Source: Lophium mytilinum | Taxonomy: Eukaryota > Ascomycota > Dothideomycetes > Mytilinidiales > Mytilinidiaceae | Direction: 5' to 3' | NCBI GenBank assembly: GCA_010093605.1 | Contig: MU004194.1 | Span: 322,908 to 386,907, forward strand | Length of the DNA stretch: 64,000 nt | Part shown: in pieces, positions 31,396 to 41,255 of the stretch | How the letters are laid out: each line of letters begins with the position of its first letter | How positions within the stretch are numbered: position 1 is the first letter of the stretch | Position numbers and translations under genes: made by a program | The notes under the pieces: generated by a model | What the model was told of the DNA's origin: nothing | Databases searched by the model: none | Seen by the model: only the letters and a program-made list of their open reading frames with translations

Positions 31396-32750
31396 AAGAC
31401 TGTCGGGATCCACCTTCTTTTCTTCGTCGTGTTGTAGGGTTGCGGTCTTGGTATGATACCAGTCCTTCATGAGGGATGAGGATGAGCTTTATGCTTGGAA
31501 TGACATGCGTTATGAGCTCCATGGTTGAGACGACGAGAGTGTAGTACGGCGGTATATGTAGCTGGTTCAAGCATCTTGCCTAATTCAATTGAATGCCTGC
31601 TACGAACAACAAACATCTGGGCATCATCAACGCGAAACGTGACTCTTCGGGGCTGTCCTCCTTCCATGTCTAGTCAATGTCTTAGGTACATGTACGATCA
31701 CCATGTTTACCACATTCCACAGCATACCACTGCCCTCGTGTCAAGGAGCCACTCCCGCGTGTCTGCCACGGTTACTAGGGCTTACTATGTAACTGCGCCA
31801 TAATCCCATTTGCTGTATACCTAGGTACCGGAAAAAAGAAGACCGAAACCCTTGTACCAACATACCCAGAAGCTCTAGAAAAATAGTAATAACTACCGTG
31901 AAAGCACGTCTATGACCGTCTCCATCCCCGGCAGATGCCGTAAGGTGGGCAGTGGGTGTTGCAGGTCTAACAAGGCTGGAAATCTAGAGCTGAACTGCCG
32001 ATCCTGTGGCGTCGGGCCAGCCTCTCGCGTGATTGGACAAGGGGGGGTTTAGTGGGCGCGAGGCGGCTCCAACGTCGTCTCTTTCTTCCGCGAAGGCGCT
32101 GAAGGGCTTTCAGGTTCCCCACACCCCAACTTTATACCTAAGACATCCGCTATACGAAAGAGAGAAGAGGTAACCCGCTGAAGAAGGCCCTGTGTTGGTT
32201 AGAAACGCGCAGATTGGAATCTATACTGTAGGAGGAGCGAACGCGCATACGAGAGGAGTGTCTCACGCGACAACGGCTACCCGAGCCAACGAGACGGAAA
32301 GCTGAGGCTGAGAAAAGGATCGAAGCGGATCGCACAGGCAGAGAAGAGGAGGACAGTGAACAGGAGCTCGAGCCTACGCTTCTTGTCCTGCGCTCGGGTT
32401 GGTGAGGCAGCCGGGCGGGTGGGCTTCGATTTCAGCACGGCGGGTGCCTGCATACGCAGCACGTGTGACACAGCGGTGCCGCAGCAAGCAGGGCGAGCGG
32501 GCACGACGACTTGGGTCTCTGAGGAGCAGCTGGGAAAGAGGTGGAGGTATTCAAGAGAATCCAAGCTACAGCAACCAGACGGCCCGCGCCGGCGAGCAGT
32601 CTGGGACATCCCCAATCTCAACCGCTTCGCTTCGTCTGTGTCAGCAGCCGCCCGTGAGGTGCTCCCGTTTCGCCTCGTAGAAGGGCGTCTGTGTCTCGGG
32701 AGGCAGCGGTAGCTTGAGGCGAGGAGGTTGGGTACTAGCAGACCGCCTTC
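31396..32750. other. Intergenic, eEF1B gamma to cAMP phosphodiesterase
   Basis: About 1.35 kb. The first part is the 3' flank of the elongation factor and the rest is the promoter side of the phosphodiesterase. Overlapping short frames at 32.2-32.8 kb have no domain. No gene is supported. Confidence 0.4.
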
Positions 32751-34866
32751 ATGAAAGACGTTGATGGGATAGGAGAGGGTCGGGCACGGCGCGCATCGCA
32801 TCAGCCTGTGGTGGAGCCTGCGATTCAGGTTATTTGTTTGGTGAGTGGCTTTTCTTTTTAGGCTGTTGAGGATCGTAGCCTTAGAGGATGCGCGGGAGTG
32901 GGGTTCTTGATGTGGAGATGGTTACCGTTTGGCGTGTATGGCTTTATGCATGGCGGTTGGCTACGTTTGGCATTCATGTTTCTGAGGAAGGGAGAGTTCC
33001 ATCGGAATTTTGATCCTCCAGCCATGATATTCAATCCACGGCAGGAAGAGCCCATTCTAACGGCATTTACAGGGTGCAGGAGGAGGTCCGTCTGAAGACA
33101 ACGTGACCGGATTTCTAGTTCGGTCAAAGGCATCGAAATGGTCAAAGAACTCAGTGTTGGCAGTCGATGCCGGCTCCCATCTTGCAGCCATTACCCGCAT
33201 CCTCGAACAAGACTTCCCGCTAGTCTCCGGGACAAATCCAGCAGATCTTCCCTTTTCTCGGAACGGTGACCATAAGAATGGCAACGGCAATGGCCATAGC
33301 AATGACGACTCACCCAGCCCGCGCACTGCAGGTGTTTCTGATTTGGATGACGAAGATTCGGACGACACGGCTTCTTCCGCTGGTATCGATCTGCCCCCCA
33401 TCACGACGCTGGAAACTGGTCCTTTCGAAGGCCTTCCCTTTCCACATGCTTCAGCCCGTGCAAATGCGCTCCACGTCGTCCGCGAACATGTATCGACTTA
33501 TCTCATCACGCATCCCCATCTTGACCATGTCTCTGGCTTTGTCATCAACACAGCCGCTTTTCATAATACCTCAAGACCAAAACGACTCGCAGCGCTCCCC
33601 TTCACTGTTAACGCTATCAAAACGCACCTCTTCAACAACGTCATCTGGCCAAATCTCACGGACGAGGACGGCGGCGTTGGCCTAGTAACCTTCCAGCGCC
33701 TCCAAGAAGGTGGTAACATTGCTATCGGCGAGGGCCACGGTCGCGGCTATATCGAGGTCTGCGATGGGCTCAGCGTTCGTGGTTTCAAGGTCAGCCACGG
33801 GCACTGTATGCGTGGTCCTGGCCACGTCCATCGTGGGAGCAACGCCAACCTCCCTGAAGCTCCAGGTTCCGCATCTATCCAGCACTCACACCACCACAGT
33901 GCCAGCATCAACGCAGTCACAGCCGCCGACGCCGCTCGCGAAGGCCGCTCCCACTCCTTTTCTCTCCCCTCCCAACCCGGCACCCCCCTCTTTTCTGGAA
34001 GCACCACCGATGGTTCTCGTGTCAATACCTCGGCGCATATCCAACAGGACCAGTGCGTCATCGACAGCTCCGCCTACTTCATCCGTACCGAAACCCCCTC
34101 AATCTTGCCCACGCACCCCCCTCACGCCCGCGAAGTCCTCATCTTCGGCGACGTCGAGCCCGACTCCCTCTCCCTCTCCCCGCGCACCGCGCAGGTCTGG
34201 GCCGAAGCCGCGCCCAAAATCGCCGCCGGCATCCTCACCGGCGTCTTCATCGAGTGCAGCTACAACAACTCCCAGGGCGACGCCGTGCTCTATGGCCACC
34301 TCGCCCCACGGCATCTGCTCGCAGAGCTGCAGCACCTCGCCGACCTCGTCCGCGACGCCCGCCACGAGCTAACCAAGGCGGCCGAGGAAGCGCGCAAGGG
34401 GCGGAAGCGAAAGAGGACGAGCAACGGCTTCCTCGGCCTCGCGGACGGCGGCGGGCCCGAGCGAGAGAGGAAGGGGAGGGTCTTTAGTGGTAGTATGGCG
34501 CTCGCGCTTGACGCGGCTGCGAATCAGAACCCGCATGCGAATGCGTACACGAGCGGCGATGATACGATGACGGATGCTGCGCCCTCGCCGACGCCGTTCC
34601 CGAATCGTACTGCGACGGCGCCGCAGACGGGCACGGCGACGCCGGTGGGGGCCCACTCGACGCTCGGGGGGTGGCAGGATCCGTCGCCGTTGAGGGGGCT
34701 GAAGGTCGTGATTATGCATGTCAAGGATACGTTGGCTGATGGGCCGTTGGTTGGGGAGAGTATTCAAAGGGAGTTGGAGGAGGGGGAGAGGGTGCTTGCG
34801 GAGGGGGGAAAGGGGTTGGGGTGTCAGTTTGTGGTTAGTAAGGGGGGTGGGAGTTACTGGTTCTAG
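32751..34866 (+). CDS. Low-affinity cAMP phosphodiesterase (class II, PDE1/cpdP type)
   Basis: Two exons (32751-32840 and 33073-34866) with a 232-bp intron give 627 residues. The splice rebuilds VICLGAGGGPSEDNVTGFLV, the family's opening strand. The metal-binding THPHLDHVSG places His177, His179, Asp181 and His182 in the metallo-beta-lactamase-type fold. FIECSYNNSQGDAVLYGHL is the second signature. Class II enzymes hydrolyse cAMP to AMP and act as feedback on PKA signalling. Two low-complexity inserts are unusual in length: residues about 91-135 (NGNGNGHSNDD, acidic) and about 290-340 (His/Ser-rich), and a Lys/Arg-rich, Thr/Pro-rich insert lies at about 470-560. The catalytic residues are intact, so it should be active. 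Confidence 0.9.
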
Positions 34867-35830
34867 AGACGTCGGAATTGGATGTCTGGGTTTCTCGAGC
34901 GTTTTGTGGAAGATCAAGACCAGGACGTACATGGGCACTTGTCTCGGGAAAGATCAAATTGCGAAGGTACGAGGTATGATACATGAGGCGGTCTGACTGG
35001 TTTTGCTAGTTTTGGGGATTGGTTTTTCACAGCAGTCATGTTTGTTCGGCGTTAGAGGACTGTGTTTCTTGGTTTGGTTATGGGCGCGGGCAGCATATCT
35101 AGGAGCACAAAGTGGGTTTAGCACGCATTTGGGCTTTTAGGGTTGCTGGTAGTCGTAGTTGTAGTTTCTAGTGGCGCTGATTGATGTAAGAATAGAGTCG
35201 GGGATTCTTTTCTTGTTGTATATATATTTTCTTTCGAATCGTGGCGTATCTTCCCTGTGTTTGCACGCTGAAATCCTCCATTATTGTAAGATGTTGAGTG
35301 ACGTTGTTAGGTGTGAACAACAGAGCCCCTACCTCTCTGGTAAGTGTCGCCAGGTGCTAGCGATCATCTTCTAATTTGGGGGGAAAGAGGATGATATACT
35401 TTCTCTTCAGAATGGATAATCCGAGTCTGAACCGTTGGAAGCTCATTCCTACTAGCTGTAAGTTGCGCAATAGTTTTACGCGAACACTTACCAAATTACA
35501 TAATAGCTCCCTAGTACGGGCTCAATAAAGGTCGATATTCGGAGGATGGGTTCGTTTCGTAAGTTTTGGCGATGTGATTATTACTTCTAAGAGGAATTAT
35601 CTGAGGATGACGTAAAAGTCTAGACAATATAAGACGGTGTATTTTACCTCTACCTTAGGTAGAGTAAGGCAGGTAGAGTAAGGTAGGCACGGCAGGATAA
35701 CACGATAAAAAGAACGAGAAAGATTTCAGGCATGGTAATTTGTGAAGAACTAATATGTACGTTCTCAGCTCCACGATTTTTGTATGTACATATAGACATT
35801 CAAGGATATATCGCTGGCTATACACAAGAC
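34867..35830. other. AT-rich intergenic region between convergent genes
   Basis: Nearly 1 kb between two 3' ends. It contains a perfect hairpin, CTCTACC-TTA-GGTAGAG (35648-35664), whose right arm begins a 12-bp direct repeat GGTAGAGTAAGG (35658-35669, 35672-35683). It could be an element relic or a 3'-end signal. No gene is seen. Confidence 0.5.
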
Positions 35831-38611
35831 TCAGTAGATGGTCATGGGTGCTTTCTCGGAGTCATCGCCTAAACCCAAGTTGTCTACGAGTTCCCAGAAG
35901 TTGACTTTGGCTCGCCCGCCAGCCGTGCTGACACCATCCTTTGCCAATCCCACTCCATTCTTAACATCCGACACGATCCGGCGAGCTCGTTCCCAATCGC
36001 CAGCTCGAACCAACGCCGTAACAGTGGACATGAGAGCGCTCCACGATGGGTTCTTCCCTTCCCTCGACATCCTCATCAAAATGGTAATCATCTTTCCAAT
36101 ATCGTCGCAACGAGCATAGCCTTCGATCATGCGATCGAACAAGGTTCTGTCTGTGACGCTGCCTGGAGTGTTGATGATGGTGTTCCATAACGAGTCCACT
36201 GCGTCGATGGCAGGAGGGTCGTGCTCGAAGTAGTGGGTGATGAGGCTGGTGTATATCTGCGCAGACGGGATTATGGATCGCTGAGACATGTGATCGAGGA
36301 CTGCCCGCGCGGCAACAAAATTGTTGTGCTTTTTTAACAGTTGATCGACGATGGTGGAGTACATGACTGCGTTGGGTTTGACGCCGTTAGCTTCAATGTT
36401 CTCCAGAAAGTCGATCATGGATTGCCGTTGTTCGTCCTCCGAGAGGTCGCCGCGCTTGTTTTGCAGTGAGGCATTTATAAGAATAGTATATGTGGCAATG
36501 TCGGGCTGAATCTGGTCGGCCTTCATGGAGGCAATGATCTTCGATACGAGATCTCTATTGCCTTCTTGCAATGCTTGGCGAAGGAGTACATTGTAAGTGA
36601 TGTTGTTAGGCTCGATTTGAAACGATGAGGCCCATCTGAGAACTTTGTCCATCGCATCTCGCTTCCGCGTGGGCGGTACCGGTAGTCTTGCCAAAGCAGT
36701 CAATACCGCGTTTATGGTCGTAACATCTGGCTTGGGTCGATTCGCCGGTTTCTCGGTGGCTTTGACTTTGCTCTTTGTCTTGATCGGTGTCTTCACATTC
36801 TGCGCGTCCTTCCATGCTTTACCCATTTCACTCAACGCAGCGAGACCTTCGTCACGTGCCCCCAAGGAGATCAAGCCAAAGAGGCGTGCGTTCCAAGCAG
36901 CGCTGTCAGGCTGGATACCAGAAGCAACCATGCGTGCCCAAACTTGCTCGAGGCCATTCAAATCTCTGCCCTTTCCACAACCCGCAAGCATGGAAGTCCA
37001 TGTTATCACAGTCGGTGTCGCCCCGTGTGAAACCATTTCATTCCAGGCCTTCATAGCAAGGTCAGCTCTCTTGAGTGACATGAGACCAGACACCAACGTA
37101 TCATATATTTTGCTGGGAATGAGGAATCCTGTCTTGGAGTTGGGAACGGCGAAGACCGAACGAGCTTCCTCCCAAAGCTGGTTGATAATTCTTATATCTT
37201 GTCTTTCGAATCCCCTCATTAGTCGCTTGATTAGAAATTCCATCAGTTCCTGCCTCAAGCGAGGGTCTTCCTGTGCTGTTGCCATTGCCGAGGCAAATCG
37301 CTTTGCGCCAATCACTTTCAAAGCTTGAGTAGGAATAGACTCAATCGCTTCTGAGAGAAAATCTGCAGATTGTTGAGAAAGTGTATCGGCGTTCTTCAAG
37401 TTCTCGATTTCTCGGAGGAACTGCGCCATGTTCGCAGCGGGTATGATATGCGCTACGAACCGCACGAACGGAAGAGCTTCTCCCCTTAGGCTTGAGGGAA
37501 TACCGGCAGAGTATTCTCCGCGGGTGAAAAAGAGAAAGGTGGCTATGAGAGGGAGACAAATTTCTGGAGTCATGTTGTATTTTGGTACAAATTGATTAAG
37601 GCGTTCTCTAAAGTCAGTGCTCAGGTGACTTCCTGTAGTGACCCTGTCTAGCTGGGCGGGATGTGGCAGACATGACCATTGGCTGGTATAATGGGACGAA
37701 GAAGACGGCCTAGACTGTACCCTTCTTGATGTTGAAACTAGCTCCGGGCTGTTGGTGTGGAATTTCTCGAAGAATTCGCGCCAAAGGTCCACGAGCTGAC
37801 CTAGAAGAATTGACTGGGTTTCAACAGAAGTGCCCTCGGTTGGTTGCCTGAGCGTGTGAGAAACAAGGAGCCACAACGAGTCTACCCAAAATTCGTTGCG
37901 CATTATTCCCGCCTCCTCGAATGCCCGAATTACGCCGAGAGGCGACGGGCATTGACTGGAATGAGGGGCCGAGCACCACTCTGTTATGAGAGCTTTGAGA
38001 AGCTGTCGAAAGACCTGACCACTAGCTACTAAGTAAACATCCTTCGCAGATGGATTCACTAGAGCAGGCGAGCCTTTCCAGAAATGTTCCAAGTAATAAG
38101 GCCAAGTATCGGAAGGGAGTAGTCCCGGTTTCTGCAGCAGCTTCATCAGATAGGTCCCATGATTACCGACAATTATACGTCGGATTGTTGGGCCGTTCGT
38201 TGTATCGGATCCGGCAATTTGCTCCTCCTCGAACGTGTCCACAGTAGTTTGTTCATCCTGTTCCTCCTCGAGTATGTTGAGGTTCTCCGTGAGGCGTTTC
38301 GAGTACCGGCCTCGCCCAGCACGTTCGCCAGGAGAACGCGCTGGGAAAAGGTCTGGGAAGAGCAATTCGAAGGGTTTGTTGGCACTAGATGTCTTCTCGG
38401 GAAGAGCTTCTTGCGCGGATAGCGATTCGGGAGAGGCATTGAGGTCCAAAGTTTCTTGGCTCTGATTTTGGGGATCATTCGCGGGAGGCGGAGGTCCGGG
38501 ATTTGCAAAGGAGAGAAAGGTTCGTTGCGAGTGCCATTGAGGCTGGCGCAGGTGCGTTGCGCGTCGGATAAGGCGGTGGCGACACGCTGTGCAGACGTAT
38601 GAGGCACTCAT
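35831..38611 (-). CDS. Mitochondrial pentatricopeptide-repeat protein
   Basis: One uninterrupted frame. From ATG 38611 it encodes 926 residues starting MSASYVCTACRHRLIRRAT; this CxxCRxRL opening is typical of mitochondrial proteins of filamentous ascomycetes, so it was preferred to Met 38722, which would add 37 residues. The C-terminal half carries helical PPR repeats: ALMAYNTL-like units such as DTLVSGLMSLKRADLAMKAW, TVITWTSMLAGCGKGRDLNG, NITYNVLLRQALQEGNRDLV, DIATYTILINASLQNKRGDL and NAVMYSTIVDQLLKKHNNFV. PPR proteins bind organellar RNA and act in its processing, stability or translation. The target transcript cannot be read from the sequence. It diverges from the acid phosphatase gene over about 230 bp. 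Confidence 0.85.
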   Translation of the reverse strand: MSASYVCTACRHRLIRRATHLRQPQWHSQRTFLSFANPGPPPPANDPQNQSQETLDLNASPESLSAQEALPEKTSSANKPFELLFPDLFPARSPGERAGRGRYSKRLTENLNILEEEQDEQTTVDTFEEEQIAGSDTTNGPTIRRIIVGNHGTYLMKLLQKPGLLPSDTWPYYLEHFWKGSPALVNPSAKDVYLVASGQVFRQLLKALITEWCSAPHSSQCPSPLGVIRAFEEAGIMRNEFWVDSLWLLVSHTLRQPTEGTSVETQSILLGQLVDLWREFFEKFHTNSPELVSTSRRVQSRPSSSSHYTSQWSCLPHPAQLDRVTTGSHLSTDFRERLNQFVPKYNMTPEICLPLIATFLFFTRGEYSAGIPSSLRGEALPFVRFVAHIIPAANMAQFLREIENLKNADTLSQQSADFLSEAIESIPTQALKVIGAKRFASAMATAQEDPRLRQELMEFLIKRLMRGFERQDIRIINQLWEEARSVFAVPNSKTGFLIPSKIYDTLVSGLMSLKRADLAMKAWNEMVSHGATPTVITWTSMLAGCGKGRDLNGLEQVWARMVASGIQPDSAAWNARLFGLISLGARDEGLAALSEMGKAWKDAQNVKTPIKTKSKVKATEKPANRPKPDVTTINAVLTALARLPVPPTRKRDAMDKVLRWASSFQIEPNNITYNVLLRQALQEGNRDLVSKIIASMKADQIQPDIATYTILINASLQNKRGDLSEDEQRQSMIDFLENIEANGVKPNAVMYSTIVDQLLKKHNNFVAARAVLDHMSQRSIIPSAQIYTSLITHYFEHDPPAIDAVDSLWNTIINTPGSVTDRTLFDRMIEGYARCDDIGKMITILMRMSREGKNPSWSALMSTVTALVRAGDWERARRIVSDVKNGVGLAKDGVSTAGGRAKVNFWELVDNLGLGDDSEKAPMTIY

Positions 38612-38838
38612 GGCCCTCGAAACGCCGCGGGGCTGCGTGTTCGGGATATGCAGCTGGCAGAAAGTCGCGATAAAGCTGTGGTGGTGGAACCATGAGGTTG
38701 GAGATGACACGCTAAACCGCAAAGAGCAGCCCGAAACGCACGTCGACCTCTATGCTCGCCGGTGACTGTCATGCCCATCGTCTATCTTCACCAACGACCT
38801 CGAAACCGAACCTCTCCCCCCACTACATTTATTAGACC

Positions 38839-40672
38839 ATGACTACACTCGTACCCCGAGAGCCATATACCGAAGAAGAGCTCACCCGCCTGTATCCAAA
38901 GCATCTCAAGCTCCAGCTCGTGCAAGTTGTAAGACGAACTCCCAAATTTTATATACGCGATTCCCCGGCTAAGACTTCGAATGATAGCTTCTACGTCATG
39001 GTAACGCCTGTTCACATCTTTACTGAGGCGATTGGCTCACATAATAAGGCGAACGCACGCCAGTCTCGGCACGGTTCCAGAATGCCGGTCTAGCACCAAG
39101 TATGTACATCAACTGCAGTAATAGTAATTCGGGATGGTACCACTGACTAACCGCAGACTGGCCCTACTGCAATGCCGCAAAACAGCTTAAAGCCTCTATC
39201 TTAGCCACGCCAGATCTGACCAAATGGGACGGACTCACGTACCGCCGGCGCATAGAGACGTTCGGCGACGATGATGGGCCTATTGTTGCGACGGGCCCAA
39301 GCGGGGAATTCGACAGCATCTGGTGGGTGTTAATTCCGTAACTGTTTCCTGCACTGTACTAAAGAGTTAACAACAGCAAGCCTGGAGAATTAACAGATGT
39401 TGGTCGTCAGACCACCCTTGCGCTTGGACAGCGGTTAAGGCATTTATATGTTGACCAACTAGCCTTCATGCCAAAGCTCATTTCTGATTCAGATATGATA
39501 TATTTGCGAGCTACACCCATCCCTAGGGCTTTAGAATCCTTGCAGCAAGCATTTTGGGGCTTTTACCCGCCATCAGCGCGAACAGCAGATTTTCCCACCC
39601 CTACAATTCTCACGCGGGCTCCGCAAGATGAGACTCTATACCCCAATGACGGCAATTGTAGAAGATATGCCCATCTTTCACGAGCATTTGCTCAAAGGGC
39701 TGCTGACCACTGGAACGATTCCGACGACATGGCCTATTTGAACAAGATTCTCGCCAAATGGATGCCCGACAAGAAAGTGGCCGTAGACTCACATCCCCGG
39801 CTCTCTGGGCTTATGGACACCATAAACGCAACGTTGGCACATGGACCCGCGACGCGCCTACCTAAAGAATTCTATGACTCGAAAGCTCGTGCTATCATTG
39901 ACAAGATCGGGGTAGAAGAATGGTACGCGGGGTATTTAGAGTCCGCAGAATATCGCATGCTTGGCGTGGGCGCCTTAGCAGGCGACATCGTCACTCGTAT
40001 GACAGGAAGCGTGGAGCAGAACGGAACCGATGGCTTGATAGCGGTCGGCGGCGAAGATGGACGTCTTGGCACAGGCCGTGGAGGCGAGAAGAATATCAAA
40101 CTTGCCCTTTCAGGATGCCACGACACTACTCTTGCTGGCCTGCTCTCTGCCCTGGGTGCATTCGAAGGTGAGAAGTGGCCGCCGTTTACCAGCCATATCG
40201 CCTTCGAGTTATTTACAGGCGGTACACTCGACTGCCCAAGCGGCGCAGCTTCACCAACGCCACCGAGCTCGCAAGGCTGGTTGTCATCGTTGTTTGGGCT
40301 CAGCAACTCCATAAATGGGCCCGCTCCCAAATCCGATGCCATTGCTCGAAAGCCCATAGACGAGCTGAGTGAAGAGCAGAAGAAAACACTTCGAGGTCAT
40401 TACGTCCGCATCCGCTATAATGATAAAATTATGCAAGTTCCCGGATGCAAGGCTGAAGGCAAGCATCTCGAAGGAGACACTAGTTTTTGTACCCTCGTGA
40501 GTGAATACCTCATTTACTTTCGCTGATGAAATGAAGCCCTCGTCTGATCCGCGTATAGGAAGCGTTCAAGTCTATCGTAGACAAGTTCACGCCTAAGAAC
40601 TGGAAGCATGCCTGTTCTTCTAATCTAGACTCACCAACATTCCCCGCCCGACCAGAGCCTGCAGGCTACTAG
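38839..40672 (+). CDS. Histidine acid phosphatase family protein
   Basis: Six exons (38839-38928, 38988-39000, 39049-39099, 39157-39322, 39377-40496, 40559-40672) give 517 residues. Exon 2 is a 13-nt microexon; with its neighbours it rebuilds LVQVLLRHGERTPVSARFQN, the catalytic motif of the family (Arg33, His34, Arg37). The C-terminal SGCHDTTLAG holds the second catalytic His355-Asp356. Residues 137-150 (MPKLISDSDMIYLRAT) and PGELTDVGRQTTLALGQRL match the branch 2 histidine phosphatase fold. No signal peptide is seen, so an intracellular enzyme, as in the PXYLP1-like/mitochondrial branch, is more likely than a secreted phytase. A Ser/Pro/Gly-rich insert lies before the last strand (about 395-420). 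The substrate is unknown. Confidence 0.85.
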
Positions 40673-41255
40673 ATCATATATAGATGTTCATATGATACCT
40701 CTAGAGTGGATAGGATCCAGGAATCGCCCCCACAAACTTTTGGGCGTTCTAACACATGCACATAGATAGGAAAGCAATAGACTGACATGCCCCCTGATAC
40801 TACTCTAACCTCCTCTTGGTTCACCGTGTAGGTAGCAGCTTCGTGTTACAATGTTGGAATATACATGGACGTGCTTAGCAGATTGGAAACTTAGTCGCGG
40901 AGATTTCTGGGAAGCTAGATAAAATTCACCGCATACTTGACACTGCTAGGAGCATTTTATGCCTTCTGTAGGTAAAACCTCGTCCTGAGGCCCGCGCGTA
41001 ACGCTTCCAAGGTGTCGGCTTTACGAGGGCTTCTGAAGCGCTCCTGACCATGTCAGGCGGGTGGACGCATTTGTGGGAAGGCACGTCGGTTTCCGGTGCC
41101 CGGTTTAACGTCATCCCTTCTCTCTATGTGAGGGTGTCTTTCCTACGACATCAAAACAGTCAGCACTTCATCTTCTCATCTCCTTTGCCATCGGCCTCAT
41201 CCCTTTGCCATCGATCCCCATCCAATTGCACCGCACACTTACCTCCGCAGCTCCG
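40673..41255. other. Intergenic, acid phosphatase to large unknown gene
   Basis: About 580 bp containing the 3' flank of one gene and the promoter of the next. The last 100 bases form a CATCTCCTTTGCCATCG pyrimidine-rich leader with an imperfect tandem (CTTTGCCATCG repeated at about 41185 and 41211). No gene is seen. Confidence 0.4.
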
